Shown: positions 39,852 to 51,231, numbered from the stretch's first letter. The stretch: 64,000 nt of DNA from Mycobacterium kubicae (GCF_015689175.1 NZ_CP065047.1:3844001-3908000), one strand, 5' to 3'. Made by a program: numbers and translations. Notes: a model not told the origin generated them from the letters alone.

Positions 39852-40514
39852 TCACGGAATGGTGAGGACTTGGCCGGGGTAGATCAGGTCAGGGTTGGGG
39901 ATGCCACTGGCGTCGGCGATGGCCTGGTATTTGCTGCCGTCGCCGTAGAAGCGTTCGGCGATGGCCCACAGGGTGTCGCCGGATTCGACGGTGTAGGTCT
40001 GCGCGGGGGCGGCTTCGGGTGCCGGCTCCGGCGCGGGAGGCATCTGCTCGTCGGCACCGCCGACCGGCCCGGACGCCGGTTCTGGCGCGGCTTCCGCGAC
40101 GGGTTCCTCGGTGGCGGTGGTCACCTCGGCGGGCGGCGCCTCGGCGGGCGGGGCCTCGGCAGCCGGTGGCGGCGGTACTTCACCCTCGGTGTGCGATGCC
40201 CACGCGGCGGTGCCGTCTGCGGCGTAAAGCACGAGGTTGCCGTCGTCTTGTAGGACGAGCCTGACGTTCTTCTTGCCCTTGGTGTCGCTGTGCCAGACCG
40301 GTTTGTCCGGGGTGTAGAGGACGAAGTTGCCGTCCCGCTGCACTTCGGCGCGAACGACGTCTTGACCGTTGGTGGCGCTGGCCCAGCGGGGTTCGCCCCG
40401 AGCGGACAACACCAGGTTGCCGTCGTCCTGCAGGGTGAGGAAGAAGGCTCCGTTGCTGGAGACCAGAGATTCCCCCCGCGAAAGCTGCTGTCCTTCGGTG
40501 AGCGTGTCTGCCAT
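39852..40514 (-). CDS. Bulb-type lectin domain plus LysM protein
   Basis: The 220-residue protein has an N-terminal B-lectin prism (about 1-112) with three QxDxNxVxY-type mannose sites. Site 2 (Q59, D61, N63, V65, Y67) and site 3 (Q89-Y97) are intact; site 1 has Ser in place of Tyr. A Pro/Ala/Glu-rich linker (about 113-172) leads to a C-terminal LysM domain (YTVESGDTLWAIAERFYGDG to YPGQVLTIP) for peptidoglycan binding. No signal peptide is evident. It resembles the M. smegmatis mannose-binding LysM lectin. The gene sits 77 bp upstream of valS. Confidence 0.88.
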   Translation of the reverse strand: MADTLTEGQQLSRGESLVSSNGAFFLTLQDDGNLVLSARGEPRWASATNGQDVVRAEVQRDGNFVLYTPDKPVWHSDTKGKKNVRLVLQDDGNLVLYAADGTAAWASHTEGEVPPPPAAEAPPAEAPPAEVTTATEEPVAEAAPEPASGPVGGADEQMPPAPEPAPEAAPAQTYTVESGDTLWAIAERFYGDGSKYQAIADASGIPNPDLIYPGQVLTIP

Positions 40515-40549
40515 GCGCTGTCCTCTCGGTGATCGGTGCGACCGTCGGC

Positions 40550-41806
40550 TCAGTTGAGCCGCTCGGTCTGCAGGGATACCCCCGCAGCGGGCAACCGCTG
40601 CAGTAATGCGTCACCCATTGCCGCCGCCGGCGTCAGCACACCGCGCAGCTCGGACAGCTTGTCGCCGTCGAACGCCAGGGCCAGGGCGCATTCCCCCAGC
40701 AGCACCGCGGTCGCCTTGTAGCCGGGGTCACCGCGCTGCGCCATGCGGGTCACGTAGCGGGCGCCGGTGGTCGTGGTGGTGTAGGTCTCGATCTTGTAAT
40801 AGCCGCGCTCCCGGGTCGCCTCGCTCGGCCCGCTGCCCGGCTTCGGCATGACGCGGTCGACCAGACCCCGCGGTAGCAGCCGGAAGTAGCGGCTGCCTAG
40901 CGCCAACATGGCGTTGCTCACCCCGTTGAAGACCGCTGAAGCGACCGGGGCCACGGGCGAGGAACCCAAACTCATGTGTTCGCTGTAGCGGAATTCTCGG
41001 CCGTAAGCCCAGTCCAGCAATGCGTTGCTACGCCGCACGATGCGAGTGTTCGTCGGCGCCATACCGAAGCCTGCCGTCCATACACCGGTCAGCTCGGGCG
41101 CGAGCTGACCGCCGCGACGCCACGGCAGATCCGGCTGGGCGCCGAGGTCGGGTTCGGCGGCCCGGTCGGTGCTCAACGTGTAGGGATCGGCGAGCTGACG
41201 TCGCGCCTCGGGGTCACGGGAGGCGGTGTCGAGCACTTCGAGCAGGGAGGCGAGAGTGCCGCCGGAGAGCCCGCCGGCCATGGAACGCACGACGAAGTTG
41301 GTGTCGGTCAGCTCGCCGGTGCCGTCGCGTCGGGCCGCTTGATACAACGCGTACACGCTCAGGTCCGACGGGACGGAATCGAATCCGCAACTGTGCACGA
41401 TCCGGGCTCCAGTGTCGGCGGCCTGCTTGTGGAATTGGTCGATGCTGTCGCGGACGAATGGCGGCTCGCCGGTCAAATCGGCATAGTCGGTGCCGGCGGC
41501 GGCGCACGCTTCCACTAGGGGCAGGCCGTAGCGGGTGTAGGGCCCAACCGTCGTGACGACGACCTTGGTCCGGGCGGCCATCTCGTGCAGCGTGGCTGGG
41601 GCAGCGGCGTCGGCCTCCACCACCGGCCAGGACTGAGCCGACCCGGGCAACGTCTTACGCACGGCGAGCAGGCGCTCACTGGACCGGCCGGCTAGCGCGA
41701 TTCGCGCGTCTGCAGCCGTCCTGGCCAGGTAGTCGGCGGTGAGCTTCCCGACAAAGCCGGTCGCGCCATACAAGACAACATCGAATTCGCGCGGCGTTGC
41801 GGTCAC
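40550..41806 (-). CDS. Saccharopine dehydrogenase-like / trans-acting enoyl reductase family protein
   Basis: The 418-residue protein has an N-terminal Rossmann motif (VVLYGATGFVGKLTADYLA) and family blocks such as HSCGFDSVPSDLSVYALY. Mycobacterial relatives include the trans-acting enoyl reductase Rv2953 used in phenolic lipid synthesis and the uncharacterised Rv2449c, its positional equivalent. No polyketide synthase is nearby, so the substrate is open. It lies downstream of rpfE after a strong terminator. Confidence 0.82.
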   Translation of the reverse strand: MTATPREFDVVLYGATGFVGKLTADYLARTAADARIALAGRSSERLLAVRKTLPGSAQSWPVVEADAAAPATLHEMAARTKVVVTTVGPYTRYGLPLVEACAAAGTDYADLTGEPPFVRDSIDQFHKQAADTGARIVHSCGFDSVPSDLSVYALYQAARRDGTGELTDTNFVVRSMAGGLSGGTLASLLEVLDTASRDPEARRQLADPYTLSTDRAAEPDLGAQPDLPWRRGGQLAPELTGVWTAGFGMAPTNTRIVRRSNALLDWAYGREFRYSEHMSLGSSPVAPVASAVFNGVSNAMLALGSRYFRLLPRGLVDRVMPKPGSGPSEATRERGYYKIETYTTTTTGARYVTRMAQRGDPGYKATAVLLGECALALAFDGDKLSELRGVLTPAAAMGDALLQRLPAAGVSLQTERLN

Positions 41807-41863
41807 CCGCGCGACGCTACCCCACGGTTGTGGGATGCCGCCGGGACCGGACAGGCCCGCTCA

Positions 41864-41902
41864 ACGACGAAGTGCCGGGCCCGAAGGCCCGGCACTTGTC
41901 GT
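41864..41902 (-). terminator. rpfE intrinsic-type terminator with UUCG loop
   Basis: A 12-bp perfect stem (AAGTGCCGGGCC with GGCCCGGCACTT) closes a tetraloop that reads TTCG on the minus strand, extended by 5 bp after a one-base bulge. It starts 14 nt after the rpfE stop. There is no T-tract, but stability is very high. Confidence 0.85.
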
Positions 41903-41915
41903 AAGTGGCTGACTA

Positions 41916-42716
<801 letters not shown>

Positions 42717-42778
42717 CTAAAAGGGACCGTACGATAACGATTTGGATCCGTCATCTTCACCGGCTCACCGATATCGGT

Positions 42779-43401
42779 TCGATCACGGGCGGATCACGAC
42801 CCCGCCCCACAATGGTTGCTGCAGGTCAGCTGTGAATTTGCGGTCGACCTCCGAAGGTGCCCATCCGAAGTTAATCGTGAGCCGAATCACGGCGATATTG
42901 TGAGCTGGCACACCAGATTGCTGCGTGTGAGTCCGGCGGGACCGGGTAGCCATCGGCGCCGGCACAGCGGTGATCCACTTCATAGCGGCGCATTCGAGCG
43001 GCGTCGATCACACCATCCCGGCCAGTGAAGGACGCTGAGACAGTAAGTGGGACAGGGAAGTTGGGTTGGGAGTTCCGACAGCACCGGGCCGGTCTGCTGG
43101 TCCGTCGCTGCAAGGGGGCACCGGACAATGGGCGCTCACCCTCGATTTCGCCGGTCAACCGTTCGCTAGAGGTTCGCTAGGGTCGAAATCCGGTGGGCGG
43201 CAACGGCAAAGTGCGGGGCCGATTCGCGGGACGGCACATTTGGATCGCTGCACCGTGAGGCGAGCCGAATTCGGCTGCTGCACCAATGAATAACGGATTG
43301 TAATGGTATGTCCAATACGGCCGGTGCGCTGAGTGACGATCAGAGAAATGCAGCGAGGCCCGGCATGTGCGCCGACGCAATTTGCCGCAGAGCGACGTGG
43401 G
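42779..43401. other. Intergenic region without a convincing gene (rpfE-mobA)
   Basis: These 623 bp contain only short open frames on both strands with poor start signals and no recognisable product. A 12-bp palindrome, ACCGATATCGGT, sits just left of it (42767-42778) and may mark the distal rpfE promoter region. In H37Rv this gap holds the small hypothetical genes Rv2451 and Rv2452c; I cannot support equivalents. Confidence 0.5.
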
Positions 43402-44007
43402 CTAGCGGCCGGGCTGTACCGGGGTTCGGAAGTCGTCCGGGGAGTTGATGTTGGCCAGTGGACGAGAATCGGATACCACGATCTGCTGTACGTCCGACGC
43501 TTCGATCAGGGCACGCATGGAGCGTTCCCCGGCGCTGACCAACGCCGCGACTCGCTCCGCGAGGTCGACCCGATACACCCCCGCCAAGTAGTGGCTGCGG
43601 CCGTCCCACGGCAACACCACTTCCGCGTTGGTCCTGGCCGCCAGGGCAGCCAGCTCATCGATCAATTCGCTTGTCAGATAAGGCATGTCGACAGCGCAGA
43701 CGAATGCGAACCGGGCGCCGGCAGCGGCGGCCGCGCGCAGTCCACGGCCGGTGGCTGGCAACGGGCCCAGCCCGCGCAACTCGTCGCGCAGCACAGAGAC
43801 CTGCAGCGCGGGCAACGGTTGCCCGGGGGCGGCTACCACGAAAACGGGTTCGCAGCGCTGCCCGACGACACCGACCACATGCTCGACCATCGTGGTGGTG
43901 CCGCCAGGCGCGGGCAGGGTGGCCTTGTCGCGTCGCATGCGCCGGGATTCCCCGCCCGCCAACACAACCCCGGCCAGTGAAACTGCGTCGGGCACGAGTT
44001 CAGCCAT
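43402..44007 (-). CDS. mobA: Molybdenum cofactor guanylyltransferase
   Basis: The 201-residue nucleotidyltransferase has [22 protein letters not shown], the GTP-binding loop of MobA, and [14 protein letters not shown] with the metal-binding Asp. It attaches GMP to molybdopterin to make the guanine dinucleotide cofactor. It starts 3 bp after the korB stop, so it is likely to be co-transcribed with korA-korB. It is the equivalent of Rv2453c. Confidence 0.92.
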   Translation of the reverse strand: MAELVPDAVSLAGVVLAGGESRRMRRDKATLPAPGGTTTMVEHVVGVVGQRCEPVFVVAAPGQPLPALQVSVLRDELRGLGPLPATGRGLRAAAAAGARFAFVCAVDMPYLTSELIDELAALAARTNAEVVLPWDGRSHYLAGVYRVDLAERVAALVSAGERSMRALIEASDVQQIVVSDSRPLANINSPDDFRTPVQPGR

Positions 44008-44010
44008 CCC

Positions 44011-45102
44011 TTACTCGACTGTCCAGGTGTCACGACCGCGCAGCAGCGACTGCAACGCGCCCGCGTCCGACGGCTTGGCCTCCTGGGCCGCGGCGACCTG
44101 AGAACGCGCAGCGTCGTCGTAAGTGGGCCGGTTGACGTGCCGGAAGATACCCAGCACGGTGTGCTCCAAATTCTGATCCGAGAGCCGCGACAACGCGAAA
44201 GCGTAGGCCGTGTCGTCGGCGTAGGCGTCGTGCACGACGATCTCCTCGGCGGCCACGTCGGCGGTCTTGGCGACGTCCAGGCCGAATCCCGACTTCACCA
44301 CGCAGAATTCGTCGTTGGCGCCGAACACAATCGGCTCACCATGACGGACTTTGATCACCCGCTCTTCGGCGCCCTCTTTGCGCAGCGCGTCGAATGAGCC
44401 GTCGTTGAAGATCGGGCAGTCCTGCAGGATTTCGACGAGCGCGGCGCCGCGGTGCTCGGCCGCCGCGCGCAGCACCTCGGTCAGCCCGGCGCGGTCGGAG
44501 TCCAGAGCGCGGCCGACGAAGGTGGCCTCGGCGCCCAGGGCCAGCGAAACCGGGTTGAACGGGTGGTCCAGCGATCCCATCGGCGTCGACTTGGTGACCT
44601 TGCCGACCTCGGAGGTGGGTGAGTACTGACCCTTGGTGAGCCCGTAGATCCGGTTGTTGAACAGCAGGACGGTGATGTTGACGTTGCGGCGCATCGCGTG
44701 GATCAGGTGGTTGCCGCCGATGGACAAGGCGTCACCGTCACCGGTGACCACCCATACCGACAAGTCTTCGCGGGCCAGCGCCAGGCCCGTCGCGATTGCC
44801 GGTGCGCGACCGTGAATCGAGTGGAAGCCGTAGGTCTCGAGATAGTAGGGGAACCGGCTCGAGCACCCGATGCCGCTGACGAACACGATGTTCTCGCGTC
44901 GAAGTCCGAGCTCCGGCAAGAAGTTTCGGATGGTGTTCAAAATGACGTAGTCACCGCAACCCGGGCACCAACGCACTTCCTGATCGCTGGTGTAATCCTT
45001 GCCCTTCTGGGGCTGATCGGTGGTGGGCACCAGACCGTTTTTGGTCAAGTTCGCGGTCAATCCCAGGTCTGTGCCCGGTAGGTTGCCGATGAGGCTCGTC
45101 AT
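44011..45102 (-). CDS. korB: 2-oxoglutarate:ferredoxin oxidoreductase, beta subunit
   Basis: The 363-residue protein has the cluster/TPP motif WCPGCGDY, GIGCSSRFPYY, and the TPP-binding VTGDGDALSIGGNHLIHAMRRN. With KorA it decarboxylates 2-oxoglutarate to succinyl-CoA using ferredoxin, a CoA-dependent alternative to the 2-oxoglutarate dehydrogenase step. The ATG overlaps the korA stop (ATGA). It is the equivalent of Rv2454c. Confidence 0.95.
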   Translation of the reverse strand: MTSLIGNLPGTDLGLTANLTKNGLVPTTDQPQKGKDYTSDQEVRWCPGCGDYVILNTIRNFLPELGLRRENIVFVSGIGCSSRFPYYLETYGFHSIHGRAPAIATGLALAREDLSVWVVTGDGDALSIGGNHLIHAMRRNVNITVLLFNNRIYGLTKGQYSPTSEVGKVTKSTPMGSLDHPFNPVSLALGAEATFVGRALDSDRAGLTEVLRAAAEHRGAALVEILQDCPIFNDGSFDALRKEGAEERVIKVRHGEPIVFGANDEFCVVKSGFGLDVAKTADVAAEEIVVHDAYADDTAYAFALSRLSDQNLEHTVLGIFRHVNRPTYDDAARSQVAAAQEAKPSDAGALQSLLRGRDTWTVE

Positions 45103-47054
45103 GCGTCAGCTCCCGCTCCAACCGTGGCCGCCGACATCCGGGCGACCATCGTTTTGTCCTGCTCGACTTCGGCCAGTGTCCCGCCCAGCGCGGCCCGAAT
45201 CACCCGGCCGATTTCGTCGGCCAGGAACGCCAGTCCCTGCACTTTGGTCACCGATTGCACGTTGACCAGGTACTTGCCCCGCAGCAACAGCGCCAGCTGG
45301 CCGAGGTTCATTTCCGGTGCCACCACTTGCGGGTAGCGCCGCAGCACGTCGCCCAGGTTCGCCGGGAAGGGGCTCAGGTGGCGCAGGTGGGCGTGGGCAA
45401 CCTTAATGCCCTTGCGCCGCGCACGCCGGCAGGCTTCACCGATGGGCCCATAGGAGCTTCCCCATCCGATGATCAGCAACTCGGCGTCGGCGGTCGGGTC
45501 GTCGACCTCGAGGTCGGGAACCTTGATGCCGTCGATCTTGGCCTGCCGCAACCGAACCATGAGGTCGTGGTTGACGGGCTCATAGGAGATGGCGCCGGAG
45601 CCGTTGGCCGCTTCCAGCCCACCGATGCGGTGCTCGAGGCCCGGCGTGCCCGGAACGGCGAACTGGCGGGCCAGCGTTTCGGGGTCACGTGCGTAGGGCT
45701 GGAAAGGTTCGTCGGGTTTGGCGAACGTGTGCTTGATCGGTTCCAGGGTGCTGATGTCGGGGATGCGCCACGGCTCGGAGCCGTTGGCGATGGCGCCGTC
45801 GGACAACAGCACCACCGGGGTGTGGTAGGAGACGGCGATGCGTACCGCCTCGATGGCCGTCGTGAAGCAGTCCGAGGGCGAGCGCGGCGCGAGCACCGCG
45901 ACCGGCGACTCCCCGTTGCGGCCATACAGCGCTTGCAGCAGGTCGGCCTGCTCGGTTTTGGTCGGTAATCCCGTTGAGGGACCGCCTCGTTGGACGTCGA
46001 TGACCAGCAGCGGCAATTCCGTCATGACGCCGAGGCCCAACGCTTCGGCCTTCAGCGACAAGCCCGGGCCGGAGGTGCTGGTGACACCAAGTGCCCCACC
46101 GTAAGACGCACCCAACGCCGCGCAGATGCCGCCGATCTCGTCCTCGGCCTGGAAGGTGAGGACGTTGAAGTTCTTGTGCTTGGACAGCTCATGCAGGATG
46201 TCCGACGCCGGTGTGATCGGGTAACTGCCCAGCACGACAGGGATGCCGGCCAGCTGGCCGGCGGCGACAATGCCGTAGGCAAGGGCGGTGTTGCCCGAGA
46301 TCTGCCGGTACTCACCGGCCGGCAGCGACGCCTTGGAAACCTCGTAGGTGGTCCCGAAGGCTTCGGTGGTCTCGCCGTAGTTCCATCCTGCCTTGAGCGC
46401 CAGGACGTTGGCCTCGGCGACGTCGGGTTTGCGGGCAAACTTTTCCCGGATGAACTTCTCGCTGGCCTCGATGGGACGCCCGTACATCCACGACAGCAGC
46501 CCCAGGGCGAACATGTTCTTGGCGCGCTGACCGTCTTTCTTCGACGCGCCAATGGATTCCACCGCGCCCAACGTCAGGGCGGTCATCGGGACGGCGTGGA
46601 CGACGTACTCGTCCAGCTCCTCCGAATCGAGTGGGTTGGTGACGTAGCCGACTTTGGTCAGGTTCCGTTTGGTGAATTCGTCGGAGTTCGCGATGACCAT
46701 TCCGCCCCGCGGCAGATCTCCGATATTGGCCTTCAGTGCCGCCGGGTTCATGGCGACCAGGACGTCGGGCCGGTCCCCGGCGGTCAGGATGTCGTAGTCG
46801 GCGATCTGAATCTGGAAGGACGAGACACCGGGCAAGGTGCCTGCGGGCGCCCGGATTTCGGCGGGATAATTCGGCTGAGTCGCCAGGTCGTTACCAAAGA
46901 GTGCGGCCTCGGAGGTGAATCGGTCACCGGTGAGCTGCATGCCGTCGCCGGAGTCCCCCGCGAAACGGATGACCACATTTTCCAGACGCTGACGAGCGGA
47001 CCCGGCAGCTCCGTTCTGAGACTCTGCCCCGGCTCCGTTGCCGTTCGGATCCAC
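45099..47054 (-). CDS. korA: 2-oxoglutarate:ferredoxin oxidoreductase, alpha subunit
   Basis: The 651-residue protein fuses the gamma domain (FAGDSGDGMQLTG, about 25-200) to the alpha pyruvate-ferredoxin-type domains (GNTALAYGIVAAGQLAGI, VTSTSGPGLSLKAEALG). It binds CoA and 2-oxoglutarate with KorB. GTG 47054 is preferred because GGAGG lies about 8 bp upstream; GTG 47087 would add 11 residues. It is the equivalent of Rv2455c. Upstream lies a gene-free gap to clpX (47055-47399). Confidence 0.93.
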   Translation of the reverse strand: MDPNGNGAGAESQNGAAGSARQRLENVVIRFAGDSGDGMQLTGDRFTSEAALFGNDLATQPNYPAEIRAPAGTLPGVSSFQIQIADYDILTAGDRPDVLVAMNPAALKANIGDLPRGGMVIANSDEFTKRNLTKVGYVTNPLDSEELDEYVVHAVPMTALTLGAVESIGASKKDGQRAKNMFALGLLSWMYGRPIEASEKFIREKFARKPDVAEANVLALKAGWNYGETTEAFGTTYEVSKASLPAGEYRQISGNTALAYGIVAAGQLAGIPVVLGSYPITPASDILHELSKHKNFNVLTFQAEDEIGGICAALGASYGGALGVTSTSGPGLSLKAEALGLGVMTELPLLVIDVQRGGPSTGLPTKTEQADLLQALYGRNGESPVAVLAPRSPSDCFTTAIEAVRIAVSYHTPVVLLSDGAIANGSEPWRIPDISTLEPIKHTFAKPDEPFQPYARDPETLARQFAVPGTPGLEHRIGGLEAANGSGAISYEPVNHDLMVRLRQAKIDGIKVPDLEVDDPTADAELLIIGWGSSYGPIGEACRRARRKGIKVAHAHLRHLSPFPANLGDVLRRYPQVVAPEMNLGQLALLLRGKYLVNVQSVTKVQGLAFLADEIGRVIRAALGGTLAEVEQDKTMVARMSAATVGAGADA

Positions 47055-47341
47055 GTCTCCGCCCTCCACTGATAACCGGACAGGCACTCCGTGCGTCTTT
47101 TAGGTTACGCGCCGTCGGAGTGACTTCCCCAGAAGCTCACGATTTGTGTCACTGCCGGTATCAATTATGGCATTACTTTAAGGATTACCTCGCCGCCTCT
47201 GGGCGCCCCCGCTGGCACGGCTAGCCGGCGAAAGGCCACGTCAGCGCCCTGCCGGAGGGCAGAACATCAACAAACTGTAATCTTGGTCACTTCATTTGAT
47301 CATGGAGTCGTTAGACACACCCACGGTCGCGCGGCGCCTGC

Positions 47342-47355
47342 TAGAACACGTTCTA
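47342..47355. promoter_or_regulatory. KstR-like operator sequence, orphan
   Basis: TAGAACACGTTCTA matches the published KstR consensus TnnAACnnGTTnnA at all fixed positions and is a full 6+6 inverted repeat. It lies in the 345-bp gap between korA and clpX, about 290 bp upstream of korA. No cholesterol-catabolism gene is adjacent. A match of this strength is expected roughly once by chance in a window this size, so function is uncertain. Confidence 0.4.
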
Positions 47356-47399
47356 ATTTGGCGCGCTCCCCGGCCCCCAAGTGGGCGCGGTCAGTGCCG

Positions 47400-48680
<1,281 letters not shown>

Positions 48681-48937
48681 GATCCTTTCGGGCCTACTTC
48701 CTATTTCGCCGTTAGTCTGATGTGCCGCGTGTAATCCCCGACGCTACCCGCTTGCTCTGGCCCACCGCGACCGTTAGCGCCGAATAGCGTGTTTGGTATT
48801 CATGCCGCTCGTGCTGATGAACATATCCCGACGGCGCCCGTCCCTCGTCGAGACGCGCAATCCGTGTCTCTGGCGTGTCGCGGTCGTAACGTCATTGACG
48901 TCCGTCTGTCCCCCAGCAATCACCATACAGTGGCCAA

Positions 48938-49891
48938 ATGGCGGTAATGCTGGATTCGCTGCTGATCAGCGACGGCGGCCTGGCCACCGAACTGGAGGCA
49001 CGTGGAAACGACCTGTCCGACCCGTTGTGGTCGGCGCGGTTGTTGCTCGACGCGCCACAGGAGATCGCCGCCGTGCATGCGGCCTACTTTCGCGCCGGAG
49101 CCAGCGTGGCGACTACCGCCAGCTACCAAGCCTCCTTCGACGGGTTGGCAGCACGCGGCGTCGACCGTGACGATGCTGTTGCGCTGCTGCACCGCAGTGT
49201 GCGGTTGGCCGGCGACGCTCGCGACGCGGCGGGCCGGGACGGGCTGTGGGTCGCGGCGTCGGTGGGGCCTTACGGGGCCGCGCTCGCCGATGGGTCCGAA
49301 TACCGCGGCCGCTACGGACTTTCGATCTCCGCGTTGACCGAATGGCACCGGCCGCGCATGGAGGTCTTGGCCGGCGCCGGCGCCGATGTGCTGGCCTTGG
49401 AGACGATCCCCGACGTCGACGAAGCCCACGCGCTGGTGACCGTCGTGCGCGAGCTCGGCGTGCCGGCGTGGCTGAGCTACACGATCAGCGGAACCCGGAC
49501 CCGGGCCGGCCAGCCGCTTGCCGAGGCCTTCGCGGTGGCCGCCGAGGTGCCCGAGATCGTCGCGGTCGGGGTCAACTGCTGCGCACCCGACGACGTACTA
49601 CCGGCGATCGCTGCGGCGAGCGCCGTCGGCAAGCCGGTGATCGTCTACCCCAACAGTGGTGAGCGTTGGGACGTGCGCCGACGCGCCTGGGTGGGGCCGT
49701 CGCGGTTCTCCGCCGGGCTCGCGGCGCAGTGGGTCGCCGCGGGGGCACGCATCGTCGGCGGCTGCTGTCGCGTCGGTCCCGCCGCCATCGCGGAGTTGGC
49801 GACGCAGCTCTTACCCTCGTGCGGCGAGCCTGAAGATTCGCCGGACAAGTTCGAGGCGGATTCAAGGTTTGCTTGCAACAGTGGCTGTTGA
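48938..49891 (+). CDS. mmuM: Homocysteine S-methyltransferase, 3' end runs into an IS element
   Basis: The 317-residue protein has an N-terminal barrel start (LISDGGLATELEARG), GVNCCAPDDVLPAI and VGGCCRVGPAAIAEL, supplying the zinc-binding Cys residues. It methylates homocysteine using S-methylmethionine or SAM. The last about 10 codons (from about 49862) are inside the IS30 terminal repeat, so the natural tail and stop have been replaced. The catalytic region is complete, so the enzyme is probably active. It is the equivalent of Rv2458. Confidence 0.88.
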   Translation: MAVMLDSLLISDGGLATELEARGNDLSDPLWSARLLLDAPQEIAAVHAAYFRAGASVATTASYQASFDGLAARGVDRDDAVALLHRSVRLAGDARDAAGRDGLWVAASVGPYGAALADGSEYRGRYGLSISALTEWHRPRMEVLAGAGADVLALETIPDVDEAHALVTVVRELGVPAWLSYTISGTRTRAGQPLAEAFAVAAEVPEIVAVGVNCCAPDDVLPAIAAASAVGKPVIVYPNSGERWDVRRRAWVGPSRFSAGLAAQWVAAGARIVGGCCRVGPAAIAELATQLLPSCGEPEDSPDKFEADSRFACNSGC

Positions 49892-51165
49892 CGCGCTCGA
49901 CAGTAGCCGATCGAGCATCTTGGCGGGGCTGTCCCAGTCGAATCGCTTTCGTGGCCGGTTGTTGAGTTCGGCAGCAACCTCGTCGAGGTAGGCAGCTGAG
50001 TGGATTGATAAGTCGGTGCCCTTCGGAAAGTATTGGCGCAAGAGGCCGTTGGTGTTTTCGTTGCTGCCGCGTTGCCAGGGTGAATGTGGGTCGCAGAAGT
50101 AGATGTCGAGGTCAGCGGCAAGGCTGATACGGCCGTGAGCGGCCATTTCGTGGCCTTGATCCCAGGTTAGGGTCTTCCACAGATCTCGTGGCAGGACTTG
50201 GATTTTGGCGATCATGGCCTCGGCGACCACATCGGCCTGGCGGCTAGCGGGTAGGTGCAGCAGCTGCACGAATCCAGTGGAGCGCTCGACTAGGGTGCCT
50301 ATCTGAGAGGCCTGGTTCTTGCCGATGATGAGGTCTCCCTCCCAATGCCCAGGTACGGCGCGGTCGGCGGCCTCGGCGGGGCGCTCGCTGATGTTGACCA
50401 TGCCCGGAATGCGGCTGCGACCATCTCCTGCGCGAGCTCTCTTACGGGGTCGACGCAGCGCGCGCCCGGTGCGCAGGCAGGTGACCAGATCGCGGCGTAA
50501 CTCACCGCGTCCTTGCACGTAAAGCGCTCGGTAGATGGTCTCGTGGGACACGTGCATCTCCGGGCTGTCGGGATAGGTCTTGGCTAGCTCGCCGGCGATC
50601 TGCTCCGGGCTGTATTTCTTAGTCAACAATGCCTGCACCTTGCCGGCCAACTGCGGGCAGCGGGTCAGCTTGCCGGCCTTCGGGCGGCGCGCCCGTTCCT
50701 CGCTCCGGCGTTGAGCGATCCGCGCCGAATACCCCGACGTGGCATCCCACCCGCACTGGCGGGCCCCGAACCGATACTTAGCCCGATAGCGACCGGTCAG
50801 ACCGCGAGCAGCGCCGTTTCGGTCAATCTCGCGCATGACCGTTGACGGCGCCCGCTTCAATCGATGAGCGATCAAGCGAATCGACTCACCTCGTGAGGTG
50901 CCGATCATGATCTGTTCGCGCTCCTCAGGCGACAGCCGCGGACGCTTGCGCCCCTGTGGCGCTTGCAGTTGTGGATTCACGCCACCAAATCTGCAAAACC
51001 ATCTCCAGCCGCAGCTTCCAGACACGCCGACAGCAACACCGGCATCCTCTGAAGACCATCCCGCAGCGATCAACTCCCAGAACCGACGCCGAGCCGATAA
51101 CCCCTGCCATTGGCGCGTCACCGAACACTCCTTACTACGAAGTGTTGCAATTACCCCCTGAACCC
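49858..51165 (-). mobile_element. IS30-family insertion sequence
   Basis: The element is about 1.3 kb. Imperfect terminal inverted repeats share TTCA, GG and the core TTGCAACA (49861-49880 and 51143-51162). It carries a single transposase gene that fills almost its whole length, which is typical of IS30. The exact ends are uncertain by a few bases, and no target duplication is obvious. It occupies the mmuM-clpP2 interval. Confidence 0.85.
49862..51121 (-). CDS. IS30-family transposase
   Basis: The 419-residue protein has N-terminal helix-turn-helix regions (about 10-40 and 70-110) and an RNase H-like DDE core. The core shows GHWEGDLIIGK (first Asp), LTWDQGHEM (second Asp) and GSNENTNGLLRQYFPKGTDLS (Glu), the IS30 signature. 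GTG 51121 has GGAG upstream; the open frame further upstream to 51880 crosses clpP2 and is a shadow. The frame is intact, so the element may be mobile. Confidence 0.92.
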   Translation of the reverse strand: MTRQWQGLSARRRFWELIAAGWSSEDAGVAVGVSGSCGWRWFCRFGGVNPQLQAPQGRKRPRLSPEEREQIMIGTSRGESIRLIAHRLKRAPSTVMREIDRNGAARGLTGRYRAKYRFGARQCGWDATSGYSARIAQRRSEERARRPKAGKLTRCPQLAGKVQALLTKKYSPEQIAGELAKTYPDSPEMHVSHETIYRALYVQGRGELRRDLVTCLRTGRALRRPRKRARAGDGRSRIPGMVNISERPAEAADRAVPGHWEGDLIIGKNQASQIGTLVERSTGFVQLLHLPASRQADVVAEAMIAKIQVLPRDLWKTLTWDQGHEMAAHGRISLAADLDIYFCDPHSPWQRGSNENTNGLLRQYFPKGTDLSIHSAAYLDEVAAELNNRPRKRFDWDSPAKMLDRLLSSASTATVASKP

Positions 51166-51177
51166 AAGCGAGTAGAC

Positions 51178-51195
51178 GCCTGCAGGATTGCAGGC
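51178..51195 (-). terminator. clpP1-clpP2 terminator hairpin
   Basis: GCCTGCA and TGCAGGC form a perfect 7-bp stem around a 4-nt loop, 37 nt downstream of the clpP2 stop on the minus strand and just outside the IS element. No T-tract follows. Confidence 0.5.
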
Positions 51196-51231
51196 TCGGC
51201 GACGAGCGGGCGACACCCGTCACCAAACCCG

